A stretch of DNA of 64,000 nt, from the NCBI GenBank assembly GCA_035079385.1, contig JAVHKY010000048.1:499501-563500 (forward strand). The letters run 5' to 3'. This DNA comes from Aspidiotus rigidus (Eukaryota > Arthropoda > Insecta > Hemiptera > Diaspididae). The notes beneath the pieces are model-generated. The model had not been told where the DNA came from. It saw only the letters and a program-made list of their open reading frames with translations, and did not search any database. Below are positions 1-10,206 of this stretch, piece after piece (the first letter of the stretch is position 1; the number at the start of each line of letters is the position of its first letter). Both the position numbers and the translations under genes were made by a program.

Positions 1-58
1 TCTGTTCATATTCACTACAATTAACTCGTAATCCATGAGAAAAAGAAGTATTACCTAG

Positions 59-850
59 TATGTATAATTTTTTTTCCAAATTTTGCAACAATAAGTTAGA
101 GTGATGAAGCCTTTGCCCCCCCCCCTCACAAAAAAAAATGGGCCCGTAGGGACACAAGAATGAACTTATTCTGTGGCATATTCTTGTTAATATTATTCAT
201 AACACCTTCCTTCACGTGTGTACTAAATTTCAAGTTTTTCTGATGAAATTTATAATTTTGTGAAATTTTGGGCCCCAAGGCCCCTAATGAAAGGGTCTAT
301 GTGCAGAAAAAATTCCTCACAGCATTTCTTTAAGCAACTCACCAAATGCATTTAATTTATAAAATTTTTTTCCAATTTTTGCAACAATAGTGCTCAAAAT
401 AAGCATCTCCCTCCCCCCCCCCAAAAAAAACATGGGCCCCTGGGGGTACAAAAATGAAGTTACTGCGTGGCATTCTTGTTAATATTATTAATTACCTCTT
501 CCTTCCTTCACCTGTATACCAAATTTCAAGTTTTTCTGATTACATTTACAATTTTGTGAAATTTTAGGCCCAAGGCCCCTAATGGAAGGGTGCGTGTAGG
601 AAAAAAATTTTGGAATACATTTTTTCTACAAATCATATGATTGATATATTTTTATAATTTTTTTCCAATTACCGCAACAATAATCTTCAAAATGAACCCT
701 CTCCCCCCAAAGGTGGACCCCTGGGGGCTCAAAAATGAACTTTCTGCGTGGCACTCTTGTTAATATCATTCATTACACCTTCATACACCTCAACACCAAA
801 TTTCATGCTTTTATGACAATATGCACAATTCTCTAGGATTTTGGATTAAC
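59..850. repeat. Three tandem units of a ~295 bp repeat
   Basis: Three diverged units start near 59, 359 and 651. Each begins with a TATAATTTTTTTCCAA-like block followed by GCAACAATA. Each then has a C-rich/A-rich switch, a GGGCCC or GGACCC block, AAAATGAA..., a GCGTGGCA-like block, CTTGTTAATAT and ACCAAATTTCA. Units 1 and 2 also share AAGGCCCCTAATG followed by AAGGG, while unit 3 breaks off before it. No long open frame runs through the units. This could be a local satellite or the tandem internal part of a non-autonomous element, and I cannot assign a family. Confidence 0.8.
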
Positions 851-1028
851 AACCCGTACTATAACAAGTCTTACTGCACCACTGGACTGACAATTAGACA
901 GTTATTAAGGGAAAGTCCAGAGGTGCCTGCAGCTCTCTCATCAAGTATTATTCTGTATGTGATCAAGGTCATGTTGTAGTGAAATTTCTTTCAAGTCCAC
1001 TCCGGCCTTAATTCAATGAATGCATATT

Positions 1029-1029
<1 letters not shown>

Positions 1030-1112
<83 letters not shown>
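1030..1112. repeat. (AG)n microsatellite
   Basis: An uninterrupted AG dinucleotide tract of about 41 copies. It sits between the 295 bp repeats and a short GC-richer stretch (about 1150-1280). Confidence 0.97.
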
Positions 1113-1116
<4 letters not shown>

Positions 1117-2180
1117 AATTTACGTTTATTCTTCAGTCAAATCATAATACATTCTGATCTATTCGCTCGTTGCTCGAAACGATTCGAGCCGCGTCTCCGG
1201 TAAGTCGCCGTAGCGGCCGTCGCGGCTTTTCCCTCTCCAAGCGTCAACTTCTTCCTTCCGAAAAGGTAGGAGATTCGCGTTTAGCGTATCGCTAAGAATT
1301 TCGTAGGATCATGAATCACAAGTAGAAGAGGTTGACGCGCGAGAAATAAAATCAAAAAAATAATTTACTACAGTCAAATCTTCTTTTACCAATTATAATG
1401 ATGTGGAGCGTAGTAAGATGTAATAGTAGGCAAAGTATCTTCATCGATCAATTTGACATAACCTTCATTAATGAATTCTCAGATGCCAAGACTATATATG
1501 CCGATTTCATATTCTACACTTCTATTTAAATATTTTTCCTATGAGCAGAAATGTTTAAGGGTTGTGACCCTCATTCACCTAACTCTTCTTTAGGTATTTT
1601 TAAAGGGAGAGCCTTGCTAAAAATCTTCCATCATTTTCTCTTTCATAGGTTGTTTGAAGACTCATTATCAAAAAGCCACAGTCGGTCTATGGTCTTACTC
1701 AAATTATTTTTGAACTGTGGACACGTACGATTAATATCTTTTCTGATAATTCTCCTACGTCTAACCAACCAAATTACAAAAAATAATTTTATAAGCGATA
1801 GGTATTCGAATGATCTTGCATGACATTCTTTTGCACGTTTATTTATATATATTTTTTGCATGTTCGTGATATTATTGTTTCTATGTAGCCTCATAATTAA
1901 GGGGGAGTAGTATCTTACATTTGTGTAATTATTCGGCTAGGTATAAAAATCATAAAAAAAAAAAATTGAAAAAAAGTAAAATTAAAAAAAAGTAAAATTA
2001 AAAAAAAATGTTTTTTTTGCACGCGATGTAGATATAAGAGAATCTGTGGTTTATTTATTAAGAAATTTCGATTGTTTTAAGGTTATTATGTATTGGTTTT
2101 GGTGATCATCAAACACAAATCATATTATTTTGTACTAATTTTATGTAAAATTTTATTGTTTTTTCACCGTATGTCGTGTT
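1113..2180. other. Intergenic or intronic stretch without recognisable gene
   Basis: A CpG-rich patch lies at about 1150-1280 and A-rich simple sequence at about 1950-2010. Open frames of 80-90 codons overlap on both strands at 1551-1894, but neither resembles a known protein. A G-rich AAGGGGGAG tract occurs at 1899-1908, similar to the polypurine tract at 2181. If the Copia-like LTR at 2190 is real, this region is where the end of its internal sequence should lie, but I see no reverse transcriptase or RNase H coding there. Confidence 0.5.
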
Positions 2181-2189
2181 GAGGGGGAG

Positions 2190-2348
2190 TGTCGAATCTT
2201 ATCAACACGACCTACGAAGATTAGAGGGGATGCGTGCGAGAGCGTACCTACGCTATCTTGTCGCTATCTGTTTTTTCAGTTACCTACATCCTAGTCATGC
2301 GTTATAATGTGATTTTATCTGTTTTAATAAAAGTTCGTCCTCAAAACA
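2190..2348 (+). mobile_element. Candidate Copia-type LTR (solo or terminal)
   Basis: A polypurine tract (GAGGGGGAG, 2181-2189) sits directly before a TG start, as in the 3' LTR of Copia elements. The candidate LTR is 159 bp, carries an AATAAA-type polyadenylation signal near 2327 and ends in CA at 2348. An inverted pair, GTGTTGA at about 2177 and TCAACAC at about 2202, spans the boundary. No second LTR and no Copia polyprotein are visible nearby, so it may be a solo LTR or a truncated copy. The boundaries are inferred from the TG...CA rule and were not checked against a paired LTR. Confidence 0.4.
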
Positions 2349-2700
2349 TCATGTTGTCAATACTAAAGACTTTACAGTTGATGTTTAAGTAATTCAAATC
2401 AAGTTTGAAGGCAAGTTTAAAGGAGATAAAATTAAATTGGCTACCAGGGTCTAAGAAAGCACGAGCTATTATTCTTCTGTATTGTTTATGTCCGTTATTA
2501 AAATTAAAGCACCAGCTAGAAGAGATAATGAGGAATTGACGTTTAAATTACCAGTCTAGCCAAAGGCTGCATTTATAAAAAAATAATTTTCATTGACATT
2601 TAAATAATTCATTGAATTATTGGGAGTGATAAGGTTAAAGAGTCACTTAATAAAGTGATTTCTACTTTTTCAGTTTCTAGTTTCAAGTCCTTGGTTGAAG
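2349..2700. other. Gap between LTR candidate and BEL/Pao gag; nothing recognised
   Basis: AT-rich sequence with no open frame of note. No tRNA-type, LTR-type or inverted repeat signal was found. Confidence 0.5.
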
Positions 2701-2707
2701 TTGCTTG

Positions 2708-3904
2708 TCAATCTGTTATAGGCCTGCTTGAACTTGACCGTATCAGCGTGTTGTGGTGACCATTACTCGCATCAAAATTGACAGTTACAATCATATTTTT
2801 CTCAAAAACACTGTGGACATAATCTTCATATTTACAAATGGCTTGGTTTCTTTCCTCTAGTGAAAGTTTATTGAATTTCTCACATATGTAAGTCCGGTGA
2901 TCAGTCTGATGACAGTAACTGTAATGCAGCTTGGAGTCTTTTGATTTATTCAGTAAAGTTCTGCCTTTCATTCTGTTACTTGTAGATTGAATTTGGGCGG
3001 GAGGTCTACAACTGCTCTTTTGTACGCATAACATCTTCCTTCTATGAGCTTGATAAAGTCGTCAAACAAATAAGGGAATTATTTTTGATTTTGTTTCCAT
3101 CTCTTTTTCCCCATTTAACCTGCCTCCCCCTCCCCCCCAATGACTTTCATTAAAAACGCGTGAATTGCAAATTGACTTAGTATATCGGTGTCTTTGTTTT
3201 CTTTGAAGGCTATTTTTAAACCCATAATTTGCGCTCCAAAATTCGTGATTAGACTTCTTAATTGCGGACCTTTTGCCCGAGGCACTCTAAATATAGCGTC
3301 TGTGTATCGCGCTATTTTCTTGAGAGAATTATCATAATTATCCAACAGGATTTTCCAAGCTTCGTTGCAAGCTGAGCCATTCATGGGGAGTGATTTGATT
3401 AGTATTACTGGCTCATCTTTTAATTTTGAACGTAGAAATCTCTGCTTCTCAATTGGTTTCGCATATTCTTGTCATCGTGTATGTACGCCGTATAAAGTTT
3501 CTTGAAGCCAATCCAGTCATCCTTTTTTCCACAAAAACCTTCAGCTCGATTTTTAGAAATTTCAATTTTATACCGTTACTATCCCATGATGACGACAACT
3601 TATCAGCTTAGTTCGGTGAGGTTAAACTTTGAGCCGTGGACTTGGTATGTTTCATCAGTTTCATTAACTCTTTTCTATTATTCATGTGCTCTTCTTCGGG
3701 TAAGCTGCGTAATCCTTACAATGTTGTTAAATTTCTTGTACGGATTCGAAACCGATTACCTCGATCTTTGCAGCGTGCTCATCTTTCTTATCAATCGCCT
3801 CTTGAACAAATTCTCACAATAGTTGAACTTCAGATTTCAATATTTCGCATGTTGTCGACAGCTCTTCAGCTCTTCAATTGTCTTCTTCGCCTCTTCAACC
3901 TCTT

Positions 3905-3905
<1 letters not shown>
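2708..3905 (-). pseudogene. Decayed BEL/Pao retrotransposon gag
   Basis: Read on the minus strand, several frames together recall a BEL/Pao Gag. From about 3900 there is a Glu/Lys-rich coiled-coil-like start. Near 3500-3560 a segment with DDWIGFKKLYTAYIHDD matches the family's FSGKYEEWxxFxxLF region. At 3115-3440 comes LKDEPVILIKSLPMNGSA then AWKILLDNYDN, the conserved capsid block. At 2708-3034 is a zinc-knuckle-like CHQTDHRTYIC followed by FNKLSLEERNQAI. In the family this protein packages element RNA into virus-like particles. At least two frameshifts and several stops break it. No protease, reverse transcriptase or LTRs were found beside it, so this is a relic of the gag end only. Confidence 0.75.

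Positions 3906-3908
<3 letters not shown>

Positions 3909-3935
<27 letters not shown>
3909..3935. repeat. Poly(T) tract
   Basis: A run of 27 T at the upstream (minus-strand 5') edge of the BEL/Pao gag relic. It reads as poly(A) on the minus strand. Confidence 0.95.
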
Positions 3936-3936
3936 C

Positions 3937-5837
3937 AATCACAACGTGACGTGCAAACAAAAAAATTAGTAACGAAAAAACTTTACGCGCAATCGTTTTG
4001 CTCACGGACAAATCGCTCTCCTATCCGGTTCAAAGGACCTGTTTATGTTACAAGGTTCACTATCGTCTTACAATTCACCAATCTATAATACGTACCTCCT
4101 CGTATATGGATGGAGACTGTGCCAACATCTGATGGGGAATTTGTTACACTTCTTTCGATTAACATAACACGTCATATCTTAATCTATCTTATCTACGCGT
4201 AATGTTATACACTGTTATAGTACTCGTAGTATACACCAACGTTGGAATAGGTAAAGCTTCTTCTGAACAAATTTTAATCTCTTTTAATGCGAGTCGCTTA
4301 GATCTGCGACTATCTTGATGTAAAAGGGTAACTCCTGAATCTTCGAGAAAAGAGTAGCCGGACTCATTGATACGGGCAGCTTCAATCAAAAGAAGAGTAG
4401 AATTTTGGCAGGAAAATCAACTGCTTCGTGTACGTGGAAGAACAATAAAGGCCTCGAACCCATATTATAGAAATGATGATTGATTGATTTGACTAACGGG
4501 ATAGCGTGGACGACGACATGAGTATAGTAAGGTGAGTTTTAAGGGAAAAGAGAAGTGATTTTATATGATAAAAATGTGCGAATAATATGGATTAAAATTC
4601 GAACATTACGTTGAGTCTGAAAATATTATTAAACGTAGAAAAGTAAGTTTCATTTTCCTAATATAGAACATGCACAATATGTTTATGCCTATTCATATTT
4701 TAATACTCTATGATGAACCTAATTTCTGTGTACTAGTACTCATCAGTATATACAAATATATATTACGCGTCCAACTTCATCTCTCATTCAATCAATCTTA
4801 AAATTACAAAAATATGTACCTACAACTATATAAAATGAGAAAAAAGGGTACGTCACCAAACTGAAGATGAATGACTCGAGCAAAAGAGTAGGTATGTTAA
4901 TTAATCACCTACAGTAAATCAGTTTTTATCAAACAAACGAGTAACTTTGATGTTTATGTATTTTCAAGTTCGTTTGTCGCGTACCATCATTCGTTTTTTT
5001 TTCTCATTTTCTCTCCTTGTTTACTTTTTCTTCCCTTGAACAAAGTCTTTCTACAATTTCCCCATCTTTTACACTCGCTTCATGAAAATATTATATTATG
5101 TATATCGGTAATATAAATGTCACACGTAGGCTATTTTACGGTTCAACGAAATGAGCAAAACTGTTTCCAAATTCCATGAAATATCGTTGCATAAAGCTAT
5201 ATTATTTGCGTTGACTTGATTTAGAATAATGATGATGATGACGACGACGAAGGCATTAGGAAACGAGTGAAGAAGAAGAAAAAAAGAATATGCGGCAAGC
5301 GGCAGTGCAGTGTAGGTAGGTATAATATGTTTATTTTGGCTAATATATAAAGTTTTTTTTCCTATTGTCATTCGTATCTTATACGCTGGTACGTCGTAAC
5401 ACTCGCACCGAACTAATTTACACGTTAGAGAATATTAATTTACGTAAAAACGTTTTCATGTGTATTTTGTTAAATAGTCAATAAACATAATACATTTTTT
5501 TTTCCTGCTAGCCGTCGTCGAACATGTACTATACATTTCAGTTCGTTAGAGGAAAAGTAGCTTTATAGGTGAGCATGTAAAATACTCATGAGCAAAGATT
5601 CTTTAATGTGGCGTTAAAATTAAGAATTTAAAAATTTTTTAAGAACGACGTGCAACTTCATCATTGATTAGGATGACAAAACATTACACGTTTCCTCGGA
5701 GTGAACATCGGTGACGACGTCAACATTAATTTCGTTTCACGCTTAACACCGAAATTTCAATTCATCATCATTCGCCGCAAACTATACAGTATTATTTAAA
5801 TTCGAAGTAAACAAGTTTAGCATAATGTACAACATAC
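3937..5837 (-). other. Downstream intron sequence of dri; nothing else recognised
   Basis: This follows the GTATGT donor of the 5838-6193 exon, so at least its right part should be intron on the minus strand. I looked here for the C-terminal REKLES block of ARID3 proteins and did not see it. A 66-codon minus frame at 4189-4389 and an 83-codon one at 5120-5371 (with a hydrophobic stretch encoded by simple ATC/ATT repeats) resemble nothing known. Confidence 0.55.
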
Positions 5838-6193
5838 CTTGCAAAATTAACGGCGATAGGCCGTGAGCGGTGGGAATGGATGCATTAGTAGTATTGGTTC
5901 CATAATGATTGGAATGACCATTAACCTGGAGTCTAGTGCTAGCCGAATTGAGAGTCGAAGTCGGTACCATGCTGACTGGTGACATTTGAGATTGATTATG
6001 ATGCAGCGAATTACCAGCTTGATGTCCGTTGTTCGGTGCTCCATTACTGTTGGGACTTTGTATTTGGCCCATATCGCCGTAGTAACTCGTTCGTCTGCCT
6101 TCGCGTTTATTACCTTCAATGGCGGTTGACAATTCAGCCGGCGTACTGAGTTGGAGTTTATGGCACTCATATCGATAAAGGAACTTCATATAC
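5838..6193 (-). CDS. dri: dead ringer/retained (ARID3 family) exon: end of ARID domain and linker
   Basis: An internal coding exon of an ARID DNA-binding transcription factor that acts in the nucleus on AT-rich sites. The exon is 356 bp: one base completing a split Gln codon, 118 codons, and one base of the next codon. The minus-strand acceptor is CCCTCGCAG at 6202-6194 and the donor GTATGT starts at 5837. Residues 1-9 (YMKFLYRYE) continue the ARID core helix, as in the fly protein's YMKYLYPYECEK. They are followed by LSTPAEL, an AIEGNKREGRR block typical of Dri/ARID3, then a Ser/Asn/Gln/His-rich low-complexity linker (SPNSNGAPNN, HHNQSQMSPVS). Joining it to the 17080-17263 exon restores the TLRTQYMK motif in frame. 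The following exons, with the REKLES region, are not visible. Identity rests on recalled family sequence rather than on a search. Confidence 0.93.
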
Positions 6194-7562
6194 CTGCGAG
6201 GGTTCGACAAAAATAGAATCGTTCATAAGTTATTTGATTACTAACTTTTTTTCAGCATTCAGATCAAATCCGATGAACAAATCAGAATGAAGGAAGAATG
6301 GCGAGTTTTCTGAGATAAAACGAGGGCAGTTTGCATCAAGGGAAAAAAATTTTTTATTCGAATAATTAATGAGCCAGCGTTGTTCGGAAGCACTTTTCAA
6401 TATTCTTTGTATTGATATAATGACTTTATTTTTCCCGCTATCTTTTCCCACATCCTCAGTCTGACATCAAAGAGTTCTTCCTCGTCAAAAAATGTTTACT
6501 CCTCAGTTCGATTCAATTCAATCATAGAAGTTACTGACGAATTGTATCTTGAAGATTTTCAATGTTGTTGAATGACATCTCGTAAAAAATGTGAGGGGTG
6601 AAATCGTACTTTAATATTTTCCCAAAAGTGAAGTCCAGGGTAAGTTGGTGGTTCATCTATCGATAGTAAGCTTTTATTAGAGAAAACAAAAACAACAGCA
6701 ATAACTTAATTTGTTTTGTAAAGAAATTGCTGTCGGATAAGTTTTACTAAATTTCTTCAATATATCGGAACTGTATATACGTGATTTCCTCCCGGTATCA
6801 TGCGGAAAGTATGTACGAGTAATTCAATTTTTTTTTGTACGAGATACCTATCGCACCATAATGAATTTCGCTGTAGGTACTTACAACTGTATTTTTTTAA
6901 CATTTGTATTGCTATTCTTAACATTATCATTTGATTTTGCGTCGAACTGGAACAATTGAAACCTGAATGCATGCTATTCAACATCAGAAGTCGAGCTATC
7001 ACACACAGAAGCTTTATATTTTAGTATGTATTACCTACCTAATAAAAAGTGTGACGAGTTATTCCGTGCAAATAATATCGTACAAAATTTGATAAATATC
7101 ATCACTGGAGCTGGATTTCCGGAGTAACGCTTCTGGTAGAGAAATTTTTTTACCCTGATTAGCAAAATGAGAAATAAGAGTCGCATTTTTTAAACTTCGC
7201 ACTGAGCCTGCAGATTTGATGAAATAAATATTTTTTGTAAGTGCGTATAACACTAAGGAATTGGTTGATGCACCAACGTATAACTAGTGTACAAATCGGT
7301 CAACATACAATAGTCAAAACGAAGATTTAGCTTGTATACCAAAATTGAGAATATAGGTATAGGAAGCCACGTACGAGAGGCCGAGGTAGTCCCACTGGTT
7401 CAGCATGGATCGCAGTCGACTCTATTTTGAAGTAGTGCAGAAAACACTTCCGCCTTCAAGCCTGTTGTGAATCGCAATACCATCAGTCTCATCCAGCGAT
7501 GCCAAAAAATAATTGATGAAAAATGATTGATGGTAATCCAGGCATTACAGTAAGGTTCTTGG

Positions 7563-8798
7563 TTACTCAATAAAAGATTACTAAATCCGCAATTTTTTTT
7601 TTTTATTAATGAGAAATATACTCTCAATGGGGTGTACATATATGAGCACGAGCGGACACGTCTCTGTACAAAAGACCATAAACATACTAACAAATATCGA
7701 ACATTTACAAAAACAGATTAAAAAAAAAAAAATCGCGACATGAAAAAGCAAAACAAAAGTAAATTAGTCATGATTCACGCTGTTCATAGAGCTGATTAGA
7801 GAGTGTATGAAAAGGTGGGTCCTTCTTTACTACATTGAACTTATTATTAGATGCGGCCTTAAGAATTTCGATGCTCTCCGGTGCGCGATGTCTATTCTCA
7901 ATATTCTCCTTATGTAAGACGCGAATTCTACATATTTTTTTGTTAAAACTTTGACTACTTGCCAAAAGGTGGAAAGTAAAAACTGATTTTTCCGGCATGT
8001 TATTTTTAGTCGCTGTGTTGTGTTTTGAGACTCATGTGCTCAATTTACACCTTAATTCTCGCCAATATGAAGTGCAGAGCAATCGCTATCCTTGAGTCTA
8101 TACACACCATTCTGGTTCTCTGAAGGAATCGGGTCTGTAAGATTCAAAAGAAGGCGTTTCGTGGTACCTACATAACAAAAAGCTGGACTATTGAGAGGGT
8201 CTTAGTGAACGAGATAGTTTATGAGATATACGGTCGAGGAAGGAAACCGGGAGCCATTTCTTTTTTTTCTTTTTAGGTTTCTCAGAAATATGAGAAGCGA
8301 TGGAATTGAGAGCACGAGAGATGAGCTTTTTACAGACTAACTTATGTACGTTTAACTTGACGGTATTGGTCTTCGGAAAAATCAGCTTTCGTTTTCCACC
8401 TTTTAACAACTAGTCACAGTTTCGACAGAAAATTGCGAATTCGCGTCCTACATAAGGAGAATATTGAGAGTAGACGTCGCGCACTGGAAAGCATCGAAAT
8501 CCTGAAGGCAACATCTGATAATAAATTCAATGTATAGTAAACGAAGACACGCCTTTTCATACACTCTCTAATCGCAGCTCTATGAACACAGCGTCAATCA
8601 TGACTAATTTATTTTTGTTTTGTTTTTTCATGTCTCGATTTTTTTTTAAATCTTTTTTTAGGAATGTTCGATATTTGTTCGTATGATTGTGGTCTTTTGT
8701 AACGAAACGCGTCGCTCGTGCTTATATTTCTCATTGCGGGTATATTCCTAATTAATAAACAAATTTTTTGCGGATTTCGTAATCTTTTATTATGTTGT
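7563..8798 (-). mobile_element. Penelope-like element A: 5'-truncated copy with inverted 3' end
   Basis: A minus-strand PLE remnant (about 8409 down to 7563) is followed at its 5' edge by an inverted copy of its own 3' end. The arms are about 7563-7931 and 8433-8798. Matching blocks include CTACATAAGGAGAATATTGA with one mismatch, ACTCTCTAATC, CAATCATGACTAATTTA and GATATTTGTT. Arm identity looks like roughly 80-85 % by eye. The arms contain both the end of the endonuclease coding region and the 3' untranslated region. PLEs are known for partly inverted or tandem copies. The inner boundary lies near 8410-8433. Confidence 0.72.
7771..8409 (-). pseudogene. PLE A: end of reverse transcriptase and GIY-YIG endonuclease, broken
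   Basis: The minus-strand frame at 8188-8409 ends with PVSFLDRISHKLSRSLRP, matching the thumb-side block before the endonuclease in PLEs (compare LPFLGKFSLKLGRVLRPFG in PLE C here). After a frame change, WCVYRLKDSDCSALHIG near 8060-8110 matches the GIY...YIG signature (VY and HIG). A third frame (7771-7998) carries a C-terminal block with LLASSQSFNKK, then HKENIENRHRAPESIEI. In intact PLEs the reverse transcriptase copies the RNA and the GIY-YIG nuclease nicks the target. Frameshifts and the missing catalytic palm make this copy inactive. Confidence 0.65.
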
Positions 8799-8868
8799 CA
8801 ATATGACTCGCACTCTGGAGAACACTATAAATATTACTCTGTTTCGTGTTGGATCTAGGTGAATCCAT

Positions 8869-8889
8869 GGGGGGGGGGGGGGGGGGGGG
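8869..8889 (+). repeat. G21 homopolymer
   Basis: Twenty-one consecutive G residues directly after GGATCTAGGTGAATCCAT, just right of PLE A. This is long for a G run in an AT-rich genome and could form a G-quadruplex. The neighbouring GGATC-like words resemble the GGATCC/G-run edge of the MITE at 18309, but no matching terminus was found. Confidence 0.9.
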
Positions 8890-9933
8890 CAGTTGAAAGC
8901 GAAGTTTCAGATTATCTTGTAGAACAACTAGTAGACCTTGACTAAGGTGTCGATTCTGCAAAGTCGTTCATTTTCTTTGGTTTTTCTGAAATTGAAGAAT
9001 GCATCAGCTCACGAGTACGTGGTGGTAATACTGGCAACGCCAATGAGTCATATCAAGTACAATATGGACACGGTACTAGGTACACGTGTCCGCTTTCACA
9101 CAACGTGAGTTTTCCTTTCTTACTTTCAACATATTCAAGAACCATTTCACAGCACCACAATAATAATAATACAATAACAATGATGAATCACTGCACACCG
9201 TAAGTCTGACCGATACAGAAATACAAAAGACTAAAAATATTCGTAAGACGTGCTCTCATTTCCTAGTTCATACCTGTTTCAACTCGCCACAACTTTAGAT
9301 CATCTGTCATCCTTCTCATTCTCCTCACAAAGGAAAGAACTGTTATTACTTGCACTACACATTACTGTAAATTTTTACATTCCGCGTTAAATTTCTCGCG
9401 TTGAATTTTCTTGTCACCCTGCATTCGGCGCATTCGCGCAATTCACCCGCCGGGAAAAATTTTGTCAATGCCATGGCAATGCAATTTTTGAAACAAATGG
9501 CACAATATTGCCATTGTTTAAGCGTTTTGATTGGTCGAATTTCAAAAAGTGGGCATGGTCAGTTGTTCTGTCAAGAATTTGGCAAAATGTCAGTCATATG
9601 GCACCAATTTTTACCGGCGGGACTTTAATTCATACTCGACTGGAGATTTTTCTTTACATAGTTTCATTTCATGAAGAATTTTATTTACCAATTAATTATA
9701 GATTTTGGGCTCTGCCGAAAACAATGATAATGAAAAAAAAACGTACATAACTTGAAAGTAGTTTCGGCTTGAAAACCTTTAGAGAATGGCTGATTACACT
9801 ACACAACAACAAAAAAAAATAATTGAAAAATGCATGAACGAAATCATACGATTTTAGAAGTATTTTCAACTCTGACCACAAGCCGTTGACTGTTTTTCAA
9901 AATTGCCTCTGGTAATCGAGAAATGATCACATT

Positions 9934-10026
9934 AAGTTCCCGCGAATCGTAGCGACGCGCAGAGTATACGTTCTTATGTTCGCGAAATTTGATAGTCATT
10001 GCGCGTCGCTATAATTCGCGGGACTT
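9934..10026. mobile_element. 93 bp foldback element in dri intron
   Basis: An inverted pair: AAGTTCCCGCGAATCGTAGC at the left and the complement of GCTATAATTCGCGGGACTT at the right. The arms continue through GACGCGC and leave a centre of about 30 bp. The arms are CpG-rich against AT-rich surroundings. It is probably a short palindromic MITE. The target duplication is not clear. Confidence 0.6.
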
Positions 10027-10081
10027 GATATACGGTAATCAGAAAGAATTTATTTTTATAGTACGTGGTAACACTGATATA

Positions 10082-10206
10082 TAACTGATGTTTTTGAAAA
10101 GGGCTTTATTACCACATTGAAATAATACAATAAGAAAAACACTACGTTTCGCTACCTCGACCTGGGTAGCTTTTTCAAGCGTGATTACGAGTGAACTGAA
10201 ACATCG
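10082..10206 (-). mobile_element. PLE D family 3'-end fragment
   Basis: About 120 bp nearly identical to the terminal part of the head-to-head PLE at 49812-50782. Shared landmarks in order are TGATGTTTTTGAAAAGGGC, ATTACCACATTGAAATA, CACTACGTTTCGCTACCTC and CAAGCGTGATTA. The two copies here differ mainly by a short GAC insertion near CTACCTCGACCTGGG. It carries the hammerhead-like hairpin but no coding sequence. It lies in the dri intron in minus orientation. Confidence 0.85.

Noticed and set aside
1150..1330. GC-rich, CpG-containing patch, considered as promoter or exon
   Set aside because: No open frame, start signal or splice context could be supported.
3426..4088. Plus-strand frames of up to 150 codons
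   Set aside because: They are antisense shadows of the BEL/Pao gag relic and run through the poly(T) tract.
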